The notes under the pieces: model-generated
Seen by the model: the letters and a program-made list of their open reading frames with translations, nothing else
What the model was told of the DNA's origin: nothing
The model's database searches: none
Shown here: positions 25,593 to 34,756 of the stretch, in pieces
How positions within the stretch are numbered: position 1 is the stretch's first letter
Layout of the letters: each line of letters begins with the position of its first letter
NCBI RefSeq assembly: GCF_900103605.1
Contig: NZ_FNHY01000002.1
Coordinates: 1 to 64,000 of the forward strand
Origin: Psychrobacillus sp. OK028
Lineage (GTDB): Bacteria > Bacillota > Bacilli > Bacillales_A > Planococcaceae
Direction: 5' to 3'
DNA: 64,000 nucleotides
Made by a program: the position numbers and the translations under genes

Positions 25593-26915
25593 ATGCAAAG
25601 CCAACATATTATTCGTAACATCATCGTAGAAACACCTTCAAAACCTGGTAATTTTGCTAAGGTTGCTACCGCAATCGGTATGGCAGAGGGAGATATTGGG
25701 GATATTACCACACTTAAAAGTGGAGCGTTAACAACCGTTCGTGACATTACAATCACTTGTAAATCAAAAGATCAATTGGAACAAGTGATTTCTAATATTG
25801 AAGCAATTGGTAATGGCGTTAAAATTCAAGCAGTTACAGATGATGTTTTAAAAGCGCATGAAGGCGGTAAAATTGCTATGAAGAGCAGATTAGATGTTCG
25901 TTCATTGCGCGATCTTCAACGGATTTATACACCGGGTGTTGCTTCCGTTTGTATGGATATTTTACATAATCCAGAAAAAGCCAACTATTTTACTTCCATT
26001 GGTTCATCTGTAGCTATAGTGACAGATGGTACTGCGATTTTAGGACTTGGTAATATAGGACCTGTTGCAGGGATGCCTGTTATGGAAGGGAAAGCAGTAC
26101 TCCTGGATCAATTTGTAGGATTAAGTGGAATTCCAATATTATTAAATACAAGCGACCCAGATGAGATTGTAGAGACGGTCAAGCATATTCATAAAGGATT
26201 TGGAGCGATCTTACTAGAGGATATTGGATCTCCACATTGCTTCGAAATCGAAGAAAGACTAAAAGCCGAATTACCAATTCCAGTTATGCATGATGACCAA
26301 CACGGTACTGCAGTAGTAGCATTAGCAGCTATTCTATCTGCATGTAAAGCTACTAATGTGGATATTAAAAAAGCAAAAATTGGCCAAATTGGTTTAGGTG
26401 CCGCTGGATTAGCTATATGTCGTATGTTAATGGCATATGGTGTAGAGGAAGTTTATGGATTAGATCGTCAAGAGGCTGCTCAGGATCGATTGATAAGTTA
26501 TGGTGGTCAAACGCTTGAGTCTTTAGAAGCTATAATGGACAAATGTGACATTATTATTGCTACAACTGGGGTATCCGGCCTTATTAAGCCAGGGATGGTT
26601 CGTGAAGGTCAAATAATATTAGCATTATCTAATCCTAATCCTGAGATTTTACCTTCGGATGCAATTGCGGCAGGAGCAGCATTTGCAGCTGACGGACGCT
26701 CAGTAAACAATGTAATCGGATTCCCAGGTATCTTCAAGGGTGCTTTAGATGCTGGAGCAAAAGAAATTACCTATCCAATGTTAATCGCCGCATCTTTAGC
26801 AATTGTTAACCACACTAAACCAGGTGAACTTATTCCTAACCCATTGGATCCTACGTTGCATCATTTAGTTGCAAGAGCAGTAGAAGAAGCTGCTAACAAA
26901 GAAATGAGTAGATAA
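25593..26915 (+). CDS. NADP-type malic enzyme with N-terminal ACT domain
   Basis: Oxidatively decarboxylates malate to pyruvate. The 440-residue protein has an ACT-like regulatory domain at about residues 5-80 (RNIIVETPSKPGNFAKVATAIG) followed by the malic-enzyme core: catalytic Tyr in IYTPGVASV, Lys in MEGKAVLLDQ, metal site VMHDDQHGTA and the NAD(P) motif GLGAAGLAI. It resembles B. subtilis YtsJ (MaeA group), which also has the short bacterial core; the ACT extension makes it longer. AGGAG precedes ATG, and TATAAT at about 25547 may be its -10. Confidence 0.92.
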   Translation: MQSQHIIRNIIVETPSKPGNFAKVATAIGMAEGDIGDITTLKSGALTTVRDITITCKSKDQLEQVISNIEAIGNGVKIQAVTDDVLKAHEGGKIAMKSRLDVRSLRDLQRIYTPGVASVCMDILHNPEKANYFTSIGSSVAIVTDGTAILGLGNIGPVAGMPVMEGKAVLLDQFVGLSGIPILLNTSDPDEIVETVKHIHKGFGAILLEDIGSPHCFEIEERLKAELPIPVMHDDQHGTAVVALAAILSACKATNVDIKKAKIGQIGLGAAGLAICRMLMAYGVEEVYGLDRQEAAQDRLISYGGQTLESLEAIMDKCDIIIATTGVSGLIKPGMVREGQIILALSNPNPEILPSDAIAAGAAFAADGRSVNNVIGFPGIFKGALDAGAKEITYPMLIAASLAIVNHTKPGELIPNPLDPTLHHLVARAVEEAANKEMSR

Positions 26916-26924
26916 ACAAAACTT

Positions 26925-27326
26925 GGTTCTATCTTTTCCGAAGTGCTTTGGACAGATTTGCCAGTATATAAATTATCAATTGATATTTAAAGAGGCTGGT
27001 TTTGACTTCATCAAAACCAGCCTCTTTTTTGGTACTTTTATTTCGCTTATCATTCTGTTGTCTTACAGAAACTTTTAGGAGCAGGTTAGTGCATTTTTGG
27101 GATTTCGAAAATGGTTTTATCACTGATTTTACTTTGACTTCTGTTATCATCTAAGCGATACGCTCTGCTCAATCTTATGGTTGAGTACTCCACGATATAT
27201 TGATTGGAGTGAAAGTTGGCGACTCCAGCGGGATAAGCGAGAAAGTCGAGACCCCACAGTGAGCATAACGAACGAGGAGGCTCGGCCTCGCCCGCGGAAA
27301 GCGTCCAACTGTAACGGAAATCAGCA
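26925..27326 (+). repeat. Composite intergenic element, copy 4
   Basis: A 400-bp element between convergent malic enzyme and bpsB. Lead-in TTCTATCTTTTCCGAAGTGC, TTTGGACA; hairpin 26989-27027 with perfect 17-bp arms (AAAGAGGCTGGTTTTGA) around CTTCA, followed by T5; then the palindromic block 27181-27326 in the same relative order as in the other copies. The hairpin is the most divergent (the apical TGACGTC is TGACTTC) and probably terminates the malic enzyme transcript, 74 nt after its stop. Confidence 0.82.
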
Positions 27327-27398
27327 GTGTTCTTAGGTAGTCTTTTTTCCTCACTAACCTAAGTTATTGAGGGGAAAACTTTAAAAAGAAGATTTCGG

Positions 27399-27941
27399 TC
27401 ATGATGCCGAAATCTTCTTTTTAAATTTGTCTTCATAATTAGTTGCTTCCCTCAATGCTTTTTCCTCTGTAGGGATGCGTACTGAAAGCATAGCAAGATT
27501 TAATAGGGTAAAGGCTACAGCTGTGAAATATGCTTGAAACATTAACGGTAATAAGATGATCTCTAAACAAACAACTACATAGTTCGGATGTCGAATAAAC
27601 GTATAAGGACCACTTTTAACAACATTTGCATCAGGTAAAATGATGATTTTAGTATTCCAAAAGGATCCTAAAGACGACAAGCACCATACACGTAATAGTT
27701 GAACAAATATAAAGAGTATCAAAAATACTGGAAACAAGGGGGATATCGCTCTGTTAAAAAATAATACCTCCACAATAAGACTTATAAAAAAACAGACATG
27801 CATCGTTACCATATAAGGATAATGAGAGGCTCCAACTTCATAAGCTCCCTGTGCGAGCATCCTTTTTTCATTGCGTTTAGCGATAGCCACCTCAGCAAGT
27901 CTCTGAATAATCACAAAGGAGATAAGGATGAAGAATAACAA
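27399..27941 (-). CDS. bpsB: Isoprenylcysteine carboxyl methyltransferase-family protein, BpsB-like
   Basis: A 180-residue membrane enzyme with about four helices and the family's C-terminal SAM-binding motif GPYTFIRHPNYVVVCLEII followed by EEKAL. In B. subtilis the homologue (YpbQ/BpsB) methylates the alkylpyrones made by the adjacent type III polyketide synthase. Here it follows the synthase with 1 nt between them. TTG at 27941 is used with GGAGGG upstream. An A/T-rich hairpin follows its stop (27366-27420 region, GAAGATTTCGGTCATG, partly inside the gene end). Confidence 0.88.
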   Translation of the reverse strand: MLFFILISFVIIQRLAEVAIAKRNEKRMLAQGAYEVGASHYPYMVTMHVCFFISLIVEVLFFNRAISPLFPVFLILFIFVQLLRVWCLSSLGSFWNTKIIILPDANVVKSGPYTFIRHPNYVVVCLEIILLPLMFQAYFTAVAFTLLNLAMLSVRIPTEEKALREATNYEDKFKKKISAS

Positions 27942-27942
27942 A

Positions 27943-29022
27943 CTAATCCCTCCAATTTAGTAATACAGCTTCTCCGCAAAAACCCGGACCTAATGCGACG
28001 AGTAACCCTAATTCATCGTTATTATGTTGTTTCTTCATAAACTGCTCCAATACATAAAGAACTGTCGGGGAGGACATATTTCCATTACTTTTTAATACTT
28101 CGCGTGAGATATGCGTATGTTCTTCTGTAAGCTCCAACGTTTCTTCATATGCCTTTAATACTTTCTTGCCTCCAGGATGTGCAACAAAGTTAGTTAGCTC
28201 AGCTTTCGTTACTTGTTGTTCACCTAGAAAATCATCAATAAAAGGTCCTAACCAAGCAGTAATAATGGAAGGAATGCTTTTGGAAAATACAACATGGAGT
28301 CCGTTATTTTTAATATTCCAACCCATAACATCTTCTGAGTCCGGCATCCATTTTGAAGCAGTTGCCGTGATGTGGGGAACCAGTTTTGACGTAGCCAATT
28401 CTGCTTCATCTCCACAAACTAAAGCACAGGCTGCTCCATCAGCAAATAGGGAGGCTCCTATTAAATTACTCTTTGAAAAGTCATTAGGTTGAAAGGTTAA
28501 GCTACAGAGCTCTACACAAACCACTAATACTTTAGAAGAAGGATATGCCTTGCAATAGTCGAAAGCTCTACTAATCCCAGATGCCCCACCAGCACAGCCT
28601 AATCCCCATAATGGAATACGTTTTGTACGATCAGAAAAAGGCAGATGATTCATCACACGTGCATCGATACTTGGAGTAGATATACCAGTACTACTAACAA
28701 ATACGATTGCATCAATTTCACTAGGGTGTAGGGGAGACTCTAAAAAGTCACTATTTAAACAACTATTGATAACTTTTATACTATATTGAGTAGCTAGCTC
28801 TATATATAAATTATTACGTTCTTCAAAGCTATGTTCACTTTGGTGCCATTCTAAAGGAACGCAAAAATGGCGAGTTTGTATGTCGCCATTTTCAAACACT
28901 TTTAATAGTCTATTCAATTGAGGTATTTTGTCTTCAAATAGTTCTTTTGTGAGATTTTCAATATTAGATTGCTCTAAAGTATAGGGAGGATTATATGTAC
29001 TTATCGAAGCTATTTTAGGCAT
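27943..29022 (-). CDS. bpsA: Type III polyketide synthase, BpsA-like
   Basis: A chalcone-synthase-fold enzyme of 359 residues that condenses a fatty acyl-CoA with malonyl-CoA units; the B. subtilis homologue makes triketide alkylpyrones. The Cys-His-Asn triad is visible: Cys143 in WGLGCAGGASG, His in NFVAHPGGKKVL and Asn in SNGNMSSPT. The FLESPLHPSEIDAIVFVSSTGISTPSID block is typical of the bacterial branch. AAAGGAG precedes ATG. It forms a two-gene operon with bpsB. The product of this particular enzyme is inferred, not shown. Confidence 0.92.
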   Translation of the reverse strand: MPKIASISTYNPPYTLEQSNIENLTKELFEDKIPQLNRLLKVFENGDIQTRHFCVPLEWHQSEHSFEERNNLYIELATQYSIKVINSCLNSDFLESPLHPSEIDAIVFVSSTGISTPSIDARVMNHLPFSDRTKRIPLWGLGCAGGASGISRAFDYCKAYPSSKVLVVCVELCSLTFQPNDFSKSNLIGASLFADGAACALVCGDEAELATSKLVPHITATASKWMPDSEDVMGWNIKNNGLHVVFSKSIPSIITAWLGPFIDDFLGEQQVTKAELTNFVAHPGGKKVLKAYEETLELTEEHTHISREVLKSNGNMSSPTVLYVLEQFMKKQHNNDELGLLVALGPGFCGEAVLLNWRD

Positions 29023-29557
29023 GGAATATCTCCTTTGAATTTATTCTCATTATGCTTTTTAGGACTTTCGCAAGATATGAATTACTACATTTTATTTTTC
29101 TTATTAACTTTCCCTTGTAACTTCGATATATGTATGTAAGTGACATATAAGCCAATTAAGATAAGTGAGTTTGTAAATCTCCCGCAAAGGATTAAATAAT
29201 CGTTCATATTATTAAGGGGATGATTTCTATGTTTCCCTAAATATTCTAATATTAAACTTTAAAAACTCAATGAAATGGTAATAGTACAATTTTTAGTGTG
29301 GTAGTAGTATCAAAAGTAGATTAAATAAATATAAATATTTTAAAGGGGTATTGTATGAGGGAAAAGAATATGAATATATAGGTGAATAATCTTTCTAATT
29401 TCACAAGTATTGATAATCAAGAGTAAATGGATAGTTATTGAAGCACGATGCTGTTGCCTATCTATCGATTCTTATAGGAATTTGGAAGAATAGGATATAG
29501 CATTTTAAATTAGTTCAGATTGCAAAATATTTATTCTTAGAATGGGGGGTACTATAC
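29023..29557. other. 535-bp AT-rich divergent intergenic region
   Basis: Lies between the divergent bpsA and the gene at 29558. It is very AT-rich and has no frame longer than a few codons with a ribosome site. I see no repeat, RNA or operator that I can support; promoters for both flanking genes must lie within it. Confidence 0.6.
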
Positions 29558-30025
29558 ATGTTAGAAAATGAATTATTCGATGAAAAAGACAATCGTAAGT
29601 ATTTTGTATATATGACAAACCGTAGTCCAAATTTCCCGATGTTCGAGGGACAATTAAAGGATATTGAGAATCGAATGTATGAAGAAATTGATATGGGTTA
29701 CACAAATCTCTGGGTGATGGAACGTATCGGTATTTTAAAAGAAGAAAAATGGACTTACTTTCCTGAAAATGACCTAAAAGATACTGAAAACCTCGGTTAT
29801 AATCGAGAAGAAAGACATAATTATTGTACATTTATATTTCAAAAGATGAATGCAGATTCACCGTTTATTCTATATTCTTCTTTTGAAAAGGTATATAGTT
29901 ATAGCACTTTCGAGGAAGCTGTTGAAGATGCTACTCAACTATTGAATAAGAAAAATTCTTACTATCCCGAGCGAGTATTTTATGTATTATGTGGAAAACT
30001 GCTCAAGAATTATACATGGCACTAA
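29558..30025 (+). CDS. Hypothetical protein (155 aa)
   Basis: Not recognised. The soluble, acidic, aromatic-rich protein begins MLENELFDEKDNRKYFVYMT and has a GGGGGG ribosome site 12 nt upstream of ATG. There is no signal peptide or membrane segment. Predicted alternation of strands and helices (YFPENDLKDTENLGYNREE, then YSYSTFEEAVEDATQLL) suggests a small compact domain. It stands alone between a long AT-rich region and a terminator, so context gives no hint of function. Confidence 0.7.
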   Translation: MLENELFDEKDNRKYFVYMTNRSPNFPMFEGQLKDIENRMYEEIDMGYTNLWVMERIGILKEEKWTYFPENDLKDTENLGYNREERHNYCTFIFQKMNADSPFILYSSFEKVYSYSTFEEAVEDATQLLNKKNSYYPERVFYVLCGKLLKNYTWH

Positions 30026-30107
30026 TCGAGCAGAGCACAGAATCAGTCATAGCTTAATTGGGATTGAATACTAGTGTCTTGTAATAGCTTTGATTATATA
30101 GATTTAT

Positions 30108-30145
30108 AAAAAGAGCTCATTTCACATCTGAATTTGAGCTCTTTT
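30108..30145. terminator. Bidirectional terminator
   Basis: AAAGAGCTCA/TGAGCTCTTT stem with A- and T-runs, between the convergent hypothetical gene and ytqB. Confidence 0.85.
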
Positions 30146-30168
30146 CTACATTAATAAGAAGACAGTGT

Positions 30169-30741
30169 CTATATAGATTCTTTCATCTTTTCAATAGCAA
30201 TGATAAATGGTGGGTTGTTTTGTTGGTTTAAGAATTGATAGCTTAACACATGAGCAAAGGATTGCGGTAATTGTTGAACATAGGTTAGTAAAGCTTCTTT
30301 TTCTTCTTTGCCTCCAGGATGACCGTGATAAACGACTAGTACAATCATTCCACCAACTTTTAGTAGGTGGAGTAAAGATTCGATTGCCCGTAATGTAGAA
30401 TTACCGGTAGTAATAATTTCATGATCACTTCCAGGCAAATATCCTAGATTGAATATGGCTGCTGAAATTTCTTGTTGGATATAAAGATGCAAATTTTCAT
30501 GCCCATCCAGAATTAATGTTGCTCGTTCTAATTTGTTTGCCTCTTCTAATCTTTCGCTAGTTGCATGAATGGCTTCTGCTTGAACATCGAATGCATAAAC
30601 ATGGCCATGCTCTCCAACAAGCTCTGTTAAAAACAATGTGTCATGTCCATTCCCTGCTGTTGCATCCACCACTGTATCTCCTGGTTCGATAGTGGTCATT
30701 AACAATTGTTTGGCGAAAGGTAAAACTCGTTTTAGTTTCAT
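30169..30741 (-). CDS. ytqB: Class I SAM-dependent methyltransferase YtqB
   Basis: A 190-residue Rossmann-fold methyltransferase of the putative rRNA methylase family. The SAM loop is VVDATAGNGHDTLFL (residues 23-37), with an acidic strand end FDVQ at about 55 and the catalytic-strand motif NLGYLPGSD. It is translationally coupled to the radical SAM gene ytqA (start overlaps its stop, ATGA), the pairing found in B. subtilis. Its RNA substrate is inferred only from the family; recent work on related pairs points to tRNA modification. Confidence 0.92.
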   Translation of the reverse strand: MKLKRVLPFAKQLLMTTIEPGDTVVDATAGNGHDTLFLTELVGEHGHVYAFDVQAEAIHATSERLEEANKLERATLILDGHENLHLYIQQEISAAIFNLGYLPGSDHEIITTGNSTLRAIESLLHLLKVGGMIVLVVYHGHPGGKEEKEALLTYVQQLPQSFAHVLSYQFLNQQNNPPFIIAIEKMKESI

Positions 30742-31697
30742 TTTGCTACACCACTTTTTACATAATATTTTCCTTGGTAACTCTCTCTTCGTGCTAGCTC
30801 CGCATCAATTCCATTTAATACATCCCATTTGTTTACACTCCACATTGGTCCGATCATTAAGTCAATTGGGCCGTCACCAGTTATACGTTGTACAACCATC
30901 TCGGACGGTAAAACTTCTAGTTGATCGGCTACAAGATGAATATAAGCATCTCGGTCCATGAACTCTAGCATTCCTTTTTCATATTGTTTCACCATTGGCG
31001 TTCCTTTTAATAGATGAAGTAAATGTATTTTAATCCCTTGAACGTCAAGCTTGGCTACTTCTCTTGCGGTTTCCATCATCATTTCCTGGTTTTCTAAAGG
31101 CAGACCATTTATAATATGCGTACATATAGGGATTCCATGCTTTCTTAACTTGTTAACTCCTTCTATATAAGTGGGGAAGTCATGTGCGCGGTTCACCAAA
31201 TTTGCAGTGCGCTCATGAACAGTTTGGAGACCAAGCTCCACCCATAAAAACGTTCGATTATGCAATTCTGCCAAATATTCGACTACATCATCTGGTAAAC
31301 AATCAGGTCTTGTCGCAATAGAAATTCCTATAACGCCTTCTAATGCTAGTGCAGCCTCAAATTTCTCCTTTAAAAGAGGGAGAGGAGCGTGAGTATTTGT
31401 ATAAGCCTGGAAATAGGCTATGTACTTTCCGTTTTTCCATTTTTCGTGCATGTTTGTCTTGATTTTTTCGAATTGCACAGTAATGGGATCTACTTTATCG
31501 CCAGCAAAGTCTCCACTACCGGCAACGCTACAAAAAGTACAGCCACCAAATGCCGCAGTACCATCTCTATTAGGACAATCAAACCCAGCATCCAACGCCA
31601 CTTTAAAAATTTTCATACCGAATTTATCTCGTAAATAACGATTCCATGTATAATATCGTTTTCCATCAGATGGAAACGGGAAATTATTTTCAACCAT
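30738..31697 (-). CDS. ytqA: Radical SAM protein YtqA
   Basis: A 319-residue radical SAM enzyme of the YtqA/YhcC (TIGR01212) family. The iron-sulfur cluster cysteines are Cys41, Cys53 and Cys56 (CPNRDGTAAFGGCTFC, with the family's longer first spacing). ATG 31697 is chosen since AAGGAG lies 8 nt upstream; a GTG at 31706 overlaps that site. It forms an operon with ytqB. Family members act together with the methyltransferase in a tRNA wobble modification, by recent literature as I recall it. Confidence 0.9.
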   Translation of the reverse strand: MVENNFPFPSDGKRYYTWNRYLRDKFGMKIFKVALDAGFDCPNRDGTAAFGGCTFCSVAGSGDFAGDKVDPITVQFEKIKTNMHEKWKNGKYIAYFQAYTNTHAPLPLLKEKFEAALALEGVIGISIATRPDCLPDDVVEYLAELHNRTFLWVELGLQTVHERTANLVNRAHDFPTYIEGVNKLRKHGIPICTHIINGLPLENQEMMMETAREVAKLDVQGIKIHLLHLLKGTPMVKQYEKGMLEFMDRDAYIHLVADQLEVLPSEMVVQRITGDGPIDLMIGPMWSVNKWDVLNGIDAELARRESYQGKYYVKSGVAK

Positions 31698-31817
31698 TTT
31701 CTTCACTCCTTAACAGAATTATATTAACATGATTTTGTTAAGTTTGTTGTAATCTTCTTGAAGTGCTATTTGAAAAGGAATACAATGTTCTGAGTGAAAT
31801 GAATTGAGGTGTTAAAA

Positions 31818-33002
31818 TTGCCAAAAGCAGTATGGTTTTTAATAATTGGAATGTTTATCAATACAATGGGAAATTCCTTTTTATGGCCTTTACATACAAT
31901 ATACATGCATGACCATCTTGGACAGACACTAACGATGGCAGGATTCGTGCTTATGATTAATGCAGGAACAGGAGTTGTTGGTAATTTACTTGGAGGATAT
32001 CTTTTTGACCGGATAGGTGGCTACAAATCCATTATGTCTGGCATTATTTTATCAATGGTTGCACTTTTACTCTTAACATTTTGGCATGGTTGGCCAGCAT
32101 ATATATGGTTTGTTGCTATTCTGGGGTTTAGTGGTGGTATAATTTTCCCAAGCATGTATGCGCTAGTAGGTAGTGTATGGCCAGAAGGTGGTAGAAAGGC
32201 TTTTAATGCTATATACTTGGCTCAGAATTTAGGAGTGGCAATAGGACCTGCTGTTGCTGGTTTTGTTGCTGATCGTAATATTAATAATATTTTTCTAGCA
32301 AATTTATTAACGTATGTTTTATTTTTAGTTATAGCAACAGTATATTACCGAAAAATGTCTGTTGCCCCCAATATAAATGCTTCTGTATTGAAAAGTTCAA
32401 AAAAAATAAAACAAAAAGCACCATTTTATGCAATGATGATTGTATCTATTGGATATATGCTTACGTGGATTGCATATGTACAGTGGACTTCTACTATTTC
32501 TACACATGTGTTGGATCTAGGTATAACTTTGAAACAGTATAGCTTACTTTGGACGATAAATGGTGCGCTAATATTAGCAGCACAACCGCTTATTAAACCA
32601 ATTATTAATAGACTGGAGCATAGGATAAAAACACAGATGATTATTGGTATTGTAATATTTATGGGATCATTTGTTGTAGTTTCATTTGCAGAAGATTATA
32701 CAATGTTCATCGTAGCGATGGTTGTCTTGACACTTGGGGAAATATTCGTTTGGCCAGCTGTACCAACATTGGCTGATCAGTTAGCGCCAAAAGGGAGAGA
32801 AGGATTTTATCAAGGTATTGTGAACAGCATGGCGACTATTGGGCGTATGATCGGTCCATTTGCAGGTGGAATTATGGTGGATGTTTATGGAATACAAGCG
32901 ATGTTTTATGTTTTCACAGTGCTAATAGCATTAGCGATAGTTCCTACACTTTTATACGATCGACCGTTGAAGAAAGTAACAAATGCTAAGGATGTGATTT
33001 GA
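31818..33002 (+). CDS. yttB: MFS transporter, YttB-like
   Basis: A 394-residue major facilitator with 12 hydrophobic helices; the MFS loop motif GGYLFDRIGGYKS follows helix 2 and a second copy-like block (ADQLAPKGREG) lies between helices 8 and 9. TTG 31818 is preferred because GAGGTG lies 6 nt upstream and the protein then starts MPKAVWFLIIGMF like YttB of B. subtilis; the GTG at 31809 is within that site. Substrate unknown. The PAS regulator gene begins 2 nt after its stop, so the two may be co-transcribed. Confidence 0.85.
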   Translation: MPKAVWFLIIGMFINTMGNSFLWPLHTIYMHDHLGQTLTMAGFVLMINAGTGVVGNLLGGYLFDRIGGYKSIMSGIILSMVALLLLTFWHGWPAYIWFVAILGFSGGIIFPSMYALVGSVWPEGGRKAFNAIYLAQNLGVAIGPAVAGFVADRNINNIFLANLLTYVLFLVIATVYYRKMSVAPNINASVLKSSKKIKQKAPFYAMMIVSIGYMLTWIAYVQWTSTISTHVLDLGITLKQYSLLWTINGALILAAQPLIKPIINRLEHRIKTQMIIGIVIFMGSFVVVSFAEDYTMFIVAMVVLTLGEIFVWPAVPTLADQLAPKGREGFYQGIVNSMATIGRMIGPFAGGIMVDVYGIQAMFYVFTVLIALAIVPTLLYDRPLKKVTNAKDVI

Positions 33003-33003
33003 T

Positions 33004-34347
33004 TTGGAAAATTTACAACAAAACTTATCTACTTCTGTTCTTGCAGAAATTTTAGAAAATGCTTTCCAATGGTTTGTTGTAGTAGATGCCGATTCTAAAA
33101 TTCTGTATATAAACAAGGATTACTGCGAGTTTCTTGAAGTAGAGCGAGAGGATGCTATCGGCAAACCTGTTGCTGACATTATAGAAAATACGAAAATGCA
33201 TGAAGTTATTGCTTCAGGAATTGCGGATAATGCTTCACCACATTATATTAAAGGGACATATATGCTTGCAAATCGTGTTCCTCTTTTTGTAGACGGAAAG
33301 ATTGTTGGTGCTTTTGGAAGTGTAATTTTTCGAGATATGTCCGATTGGAAAAAGTTGAGTTCCCACGTTCGAACAACGATGGAAAGAATCCAATTGAACT
33401 CCGATGATAATAGTTACAACGAGTACAAATTGGGAGAGATAAAAGGGAGTTCTCCAGCCATTCGAAAAATTAAAGAAACGATTGAAATAATAGCTCCTAG
33501 CGAGCTACCCGTCTTAATCGAAGGGGAGAGTGGTACTGGAAAGGATCTATTTGCGCACAGTATTCATCAGCTTTCAGAGCGCTCTGATTTTCCCTTTGTT
33601 AAAGTAAATTGCGCTGCAGTTCCACCAGAGTTGCTGGAAAAAGAATTATTTGGGTTTTTTGATCCGCTAACTGGGAAGCTACATAATGGACGGTATAAGC
33701 AAGCAGATAAAGGCACTCTCTATATAGATGAAATAGGTGCACTTCCTCTTACTCTTCAAGCTAAGCTATTACGTACGATGCAGGAGGAAGAAATAACGCC
33801 AGTAAATTCGGAGTTCAGTGAAAAAGTAAATGTTCGTATTGTGGTTTCCTCTAATATTTCACTCGCTCAATTAATAGATGAAAAGAAATTTCGAGAGGAT
33901 TTGTTTTATCGTCTGCAGGCAATCACCCTACGAATTCCTCCATTAAGAGAAAGAATGGAAGATTTCATCGACTTACTCCATTATTTTTTACAAAAATTTA
34001 TGCTGCAGGCCGGTCGAAGACATGTGACTCTAGCTACTAAAACGAGAGAAATACTACAATCCTATCACTGGCCAGGAAATGTAAGAGAATTACAAAACAT
34101 ACTCCAAGCAGCCGTTTTCATGGCAGAAAAAGATGTGATATTGCCATCTGCGTTACCTTCCCAGATAAAGCTAAGAAATGTTCCCTCTTTCCATACTACT
34201 GGTACTTTAGAAGATATATTGGCGGATGTTGAAAAGAAAGTACTTCAATCTTATTTAGAGGAAGAGACAGATAAAATTCAAATTGCAAAGCAACTTGGTC
34301 TTAGCAGATCAACTTTGTATGAAAAAATTAAAAAACACAACTTATGA
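33004..34347 (+). CDS. PAS-AAA+ enhancer-binding-type regulator with altered GAFTGA loop
   Basis: A 447-residue regulator: PAS sensor (residues about 12-110), AAA+ domain with Walker A GESGTGKD (174-181), Walker B GTLYIDEIG (237-245) and arginine region FREDLFYRL, and a C-terminal Fis-type helix-turn-helix (AKQLGLSRSTLYEKIKKHNL). This is the layout of sigma-54 activators such as RocR/BkdR. However, after ELFG the sequence is FFDPLTGKLHNGRY: the loop that should read GAFTGA and touch sigma-54 is three residues shorter and lacks the first Gly, Phe and last Ala. Like TyrR it may work with the housekeeping polymerase. It probably controls the ketone-body operon downstream. Confidence 0.85.
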   Translation: MENLQQNLSTSVLAEILENAFQWFVVVDADSKILYINKDYCEFLEVEREDAIGKPVADIIENTKMHEVIASGIADNASPHYIKGTYMLANRVPLFVDGKIVGAFGSVIFRDMSDWKKLSSHVRTTMERIQLNSDDNSYNEYKLGEIKGSSPAIRKIKETIEIIAPSELPVLIEGESGTGKDLFAHSIHQLSERSDFPFVKVNCAAVPPELLEKELFGFFDPLTGKLHNGRYKQADKGTLYIDEIGALPLTLQAKLLRTMQEEEITPVNSEFSEKVNVRIVVSSNISLAQLIDEKKFREDLFYRLQAITLRIPPLRERMEDFIDLLHYFLQKFMLQAGRRHVTLATKTREILQSYHWPGNVRELQNILQAAVFMAEKDVILPSALPSQIKLRNVPSFHTTGTLEDILADVEKKVLQSYLEEETDKIQIAKQLGLSRSTLYEKIKKHNL

Positions 34348-34350
34348 CCT

Positions 34351-34390
34351 AAATCCGATTTTTTGGACACGAATCCAATAAATCGGATTT
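34351..34390 (+). terminator. Inverted repeat after the PAS regulator (possible terminator)
   Basis: AAATCCGATT/AATCGGATTT arms (10 bp) plus inner TTGGA/TCCAA-type pairing, 4 nt after the stop. The following T-run is weak (TTTTCAATTTT), so termination is probable but not certain. Confidence 0.5.
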
Positions 34391-34452
34391 TCAATTTTGT
34401 GAAAAAGTTTGAATTTTTCTTATTTCGCTCATAATTATCCGGAAATCTGGAC

Positions 34453-34475
34453 TGTTAAAAAATTATTCGTTAACA
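34453..34475 (+). promoter_or_regulatory. Dyad upstream of the ketone-body operon
   Basis: A perfect inverted repeat TGTTAA-N11-TTAACA, about 280 nt upstream of the permease start. Its place, symmetry and distance fit an upstream activator site for the Fis-type regulator encoded just before; that link is inference. I found no convincing -24/-12 sigma-54 promoter in 34476-34756. Confidence 0.45.
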
Positions 34476-34528
34476 ATATCGTCACAATTGCTATTGATTG
34501 AAAATTTTGATTGTGTTTTAATAGCTTT

Positions 34529-34542
34529 TGAAAGCGCTTTTA
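34529..34542 (+). promoter_or_regulatory. cre-like site (CcpA)
   Basis: TGAAAGCGCTTTTA matches the catabolite-responsive element TGWNANCGNTNWCA at all defined positions but one. Catabolite repression of a ketone-body operon would make sense. Confidence 0.6.
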
Positions 34543-34756
34543 TTTCTCAAGGTATTCCACAATGCCAAGTATAGCAATCTATTCTTCTGCAGGAGTTTAG
34601 AATTGTGGTATCTAAAATTTATTAAAGAGGATGATAACTGACTAACTATTTATTTCTTACTAGATTTTGTTTTATATTTCGATCACTTTGATAAATTATT
34701 GCATTAAAAAGATGACTTGGTATTTTATTGAGATTAACTAATAGGGGGATTTGTAT

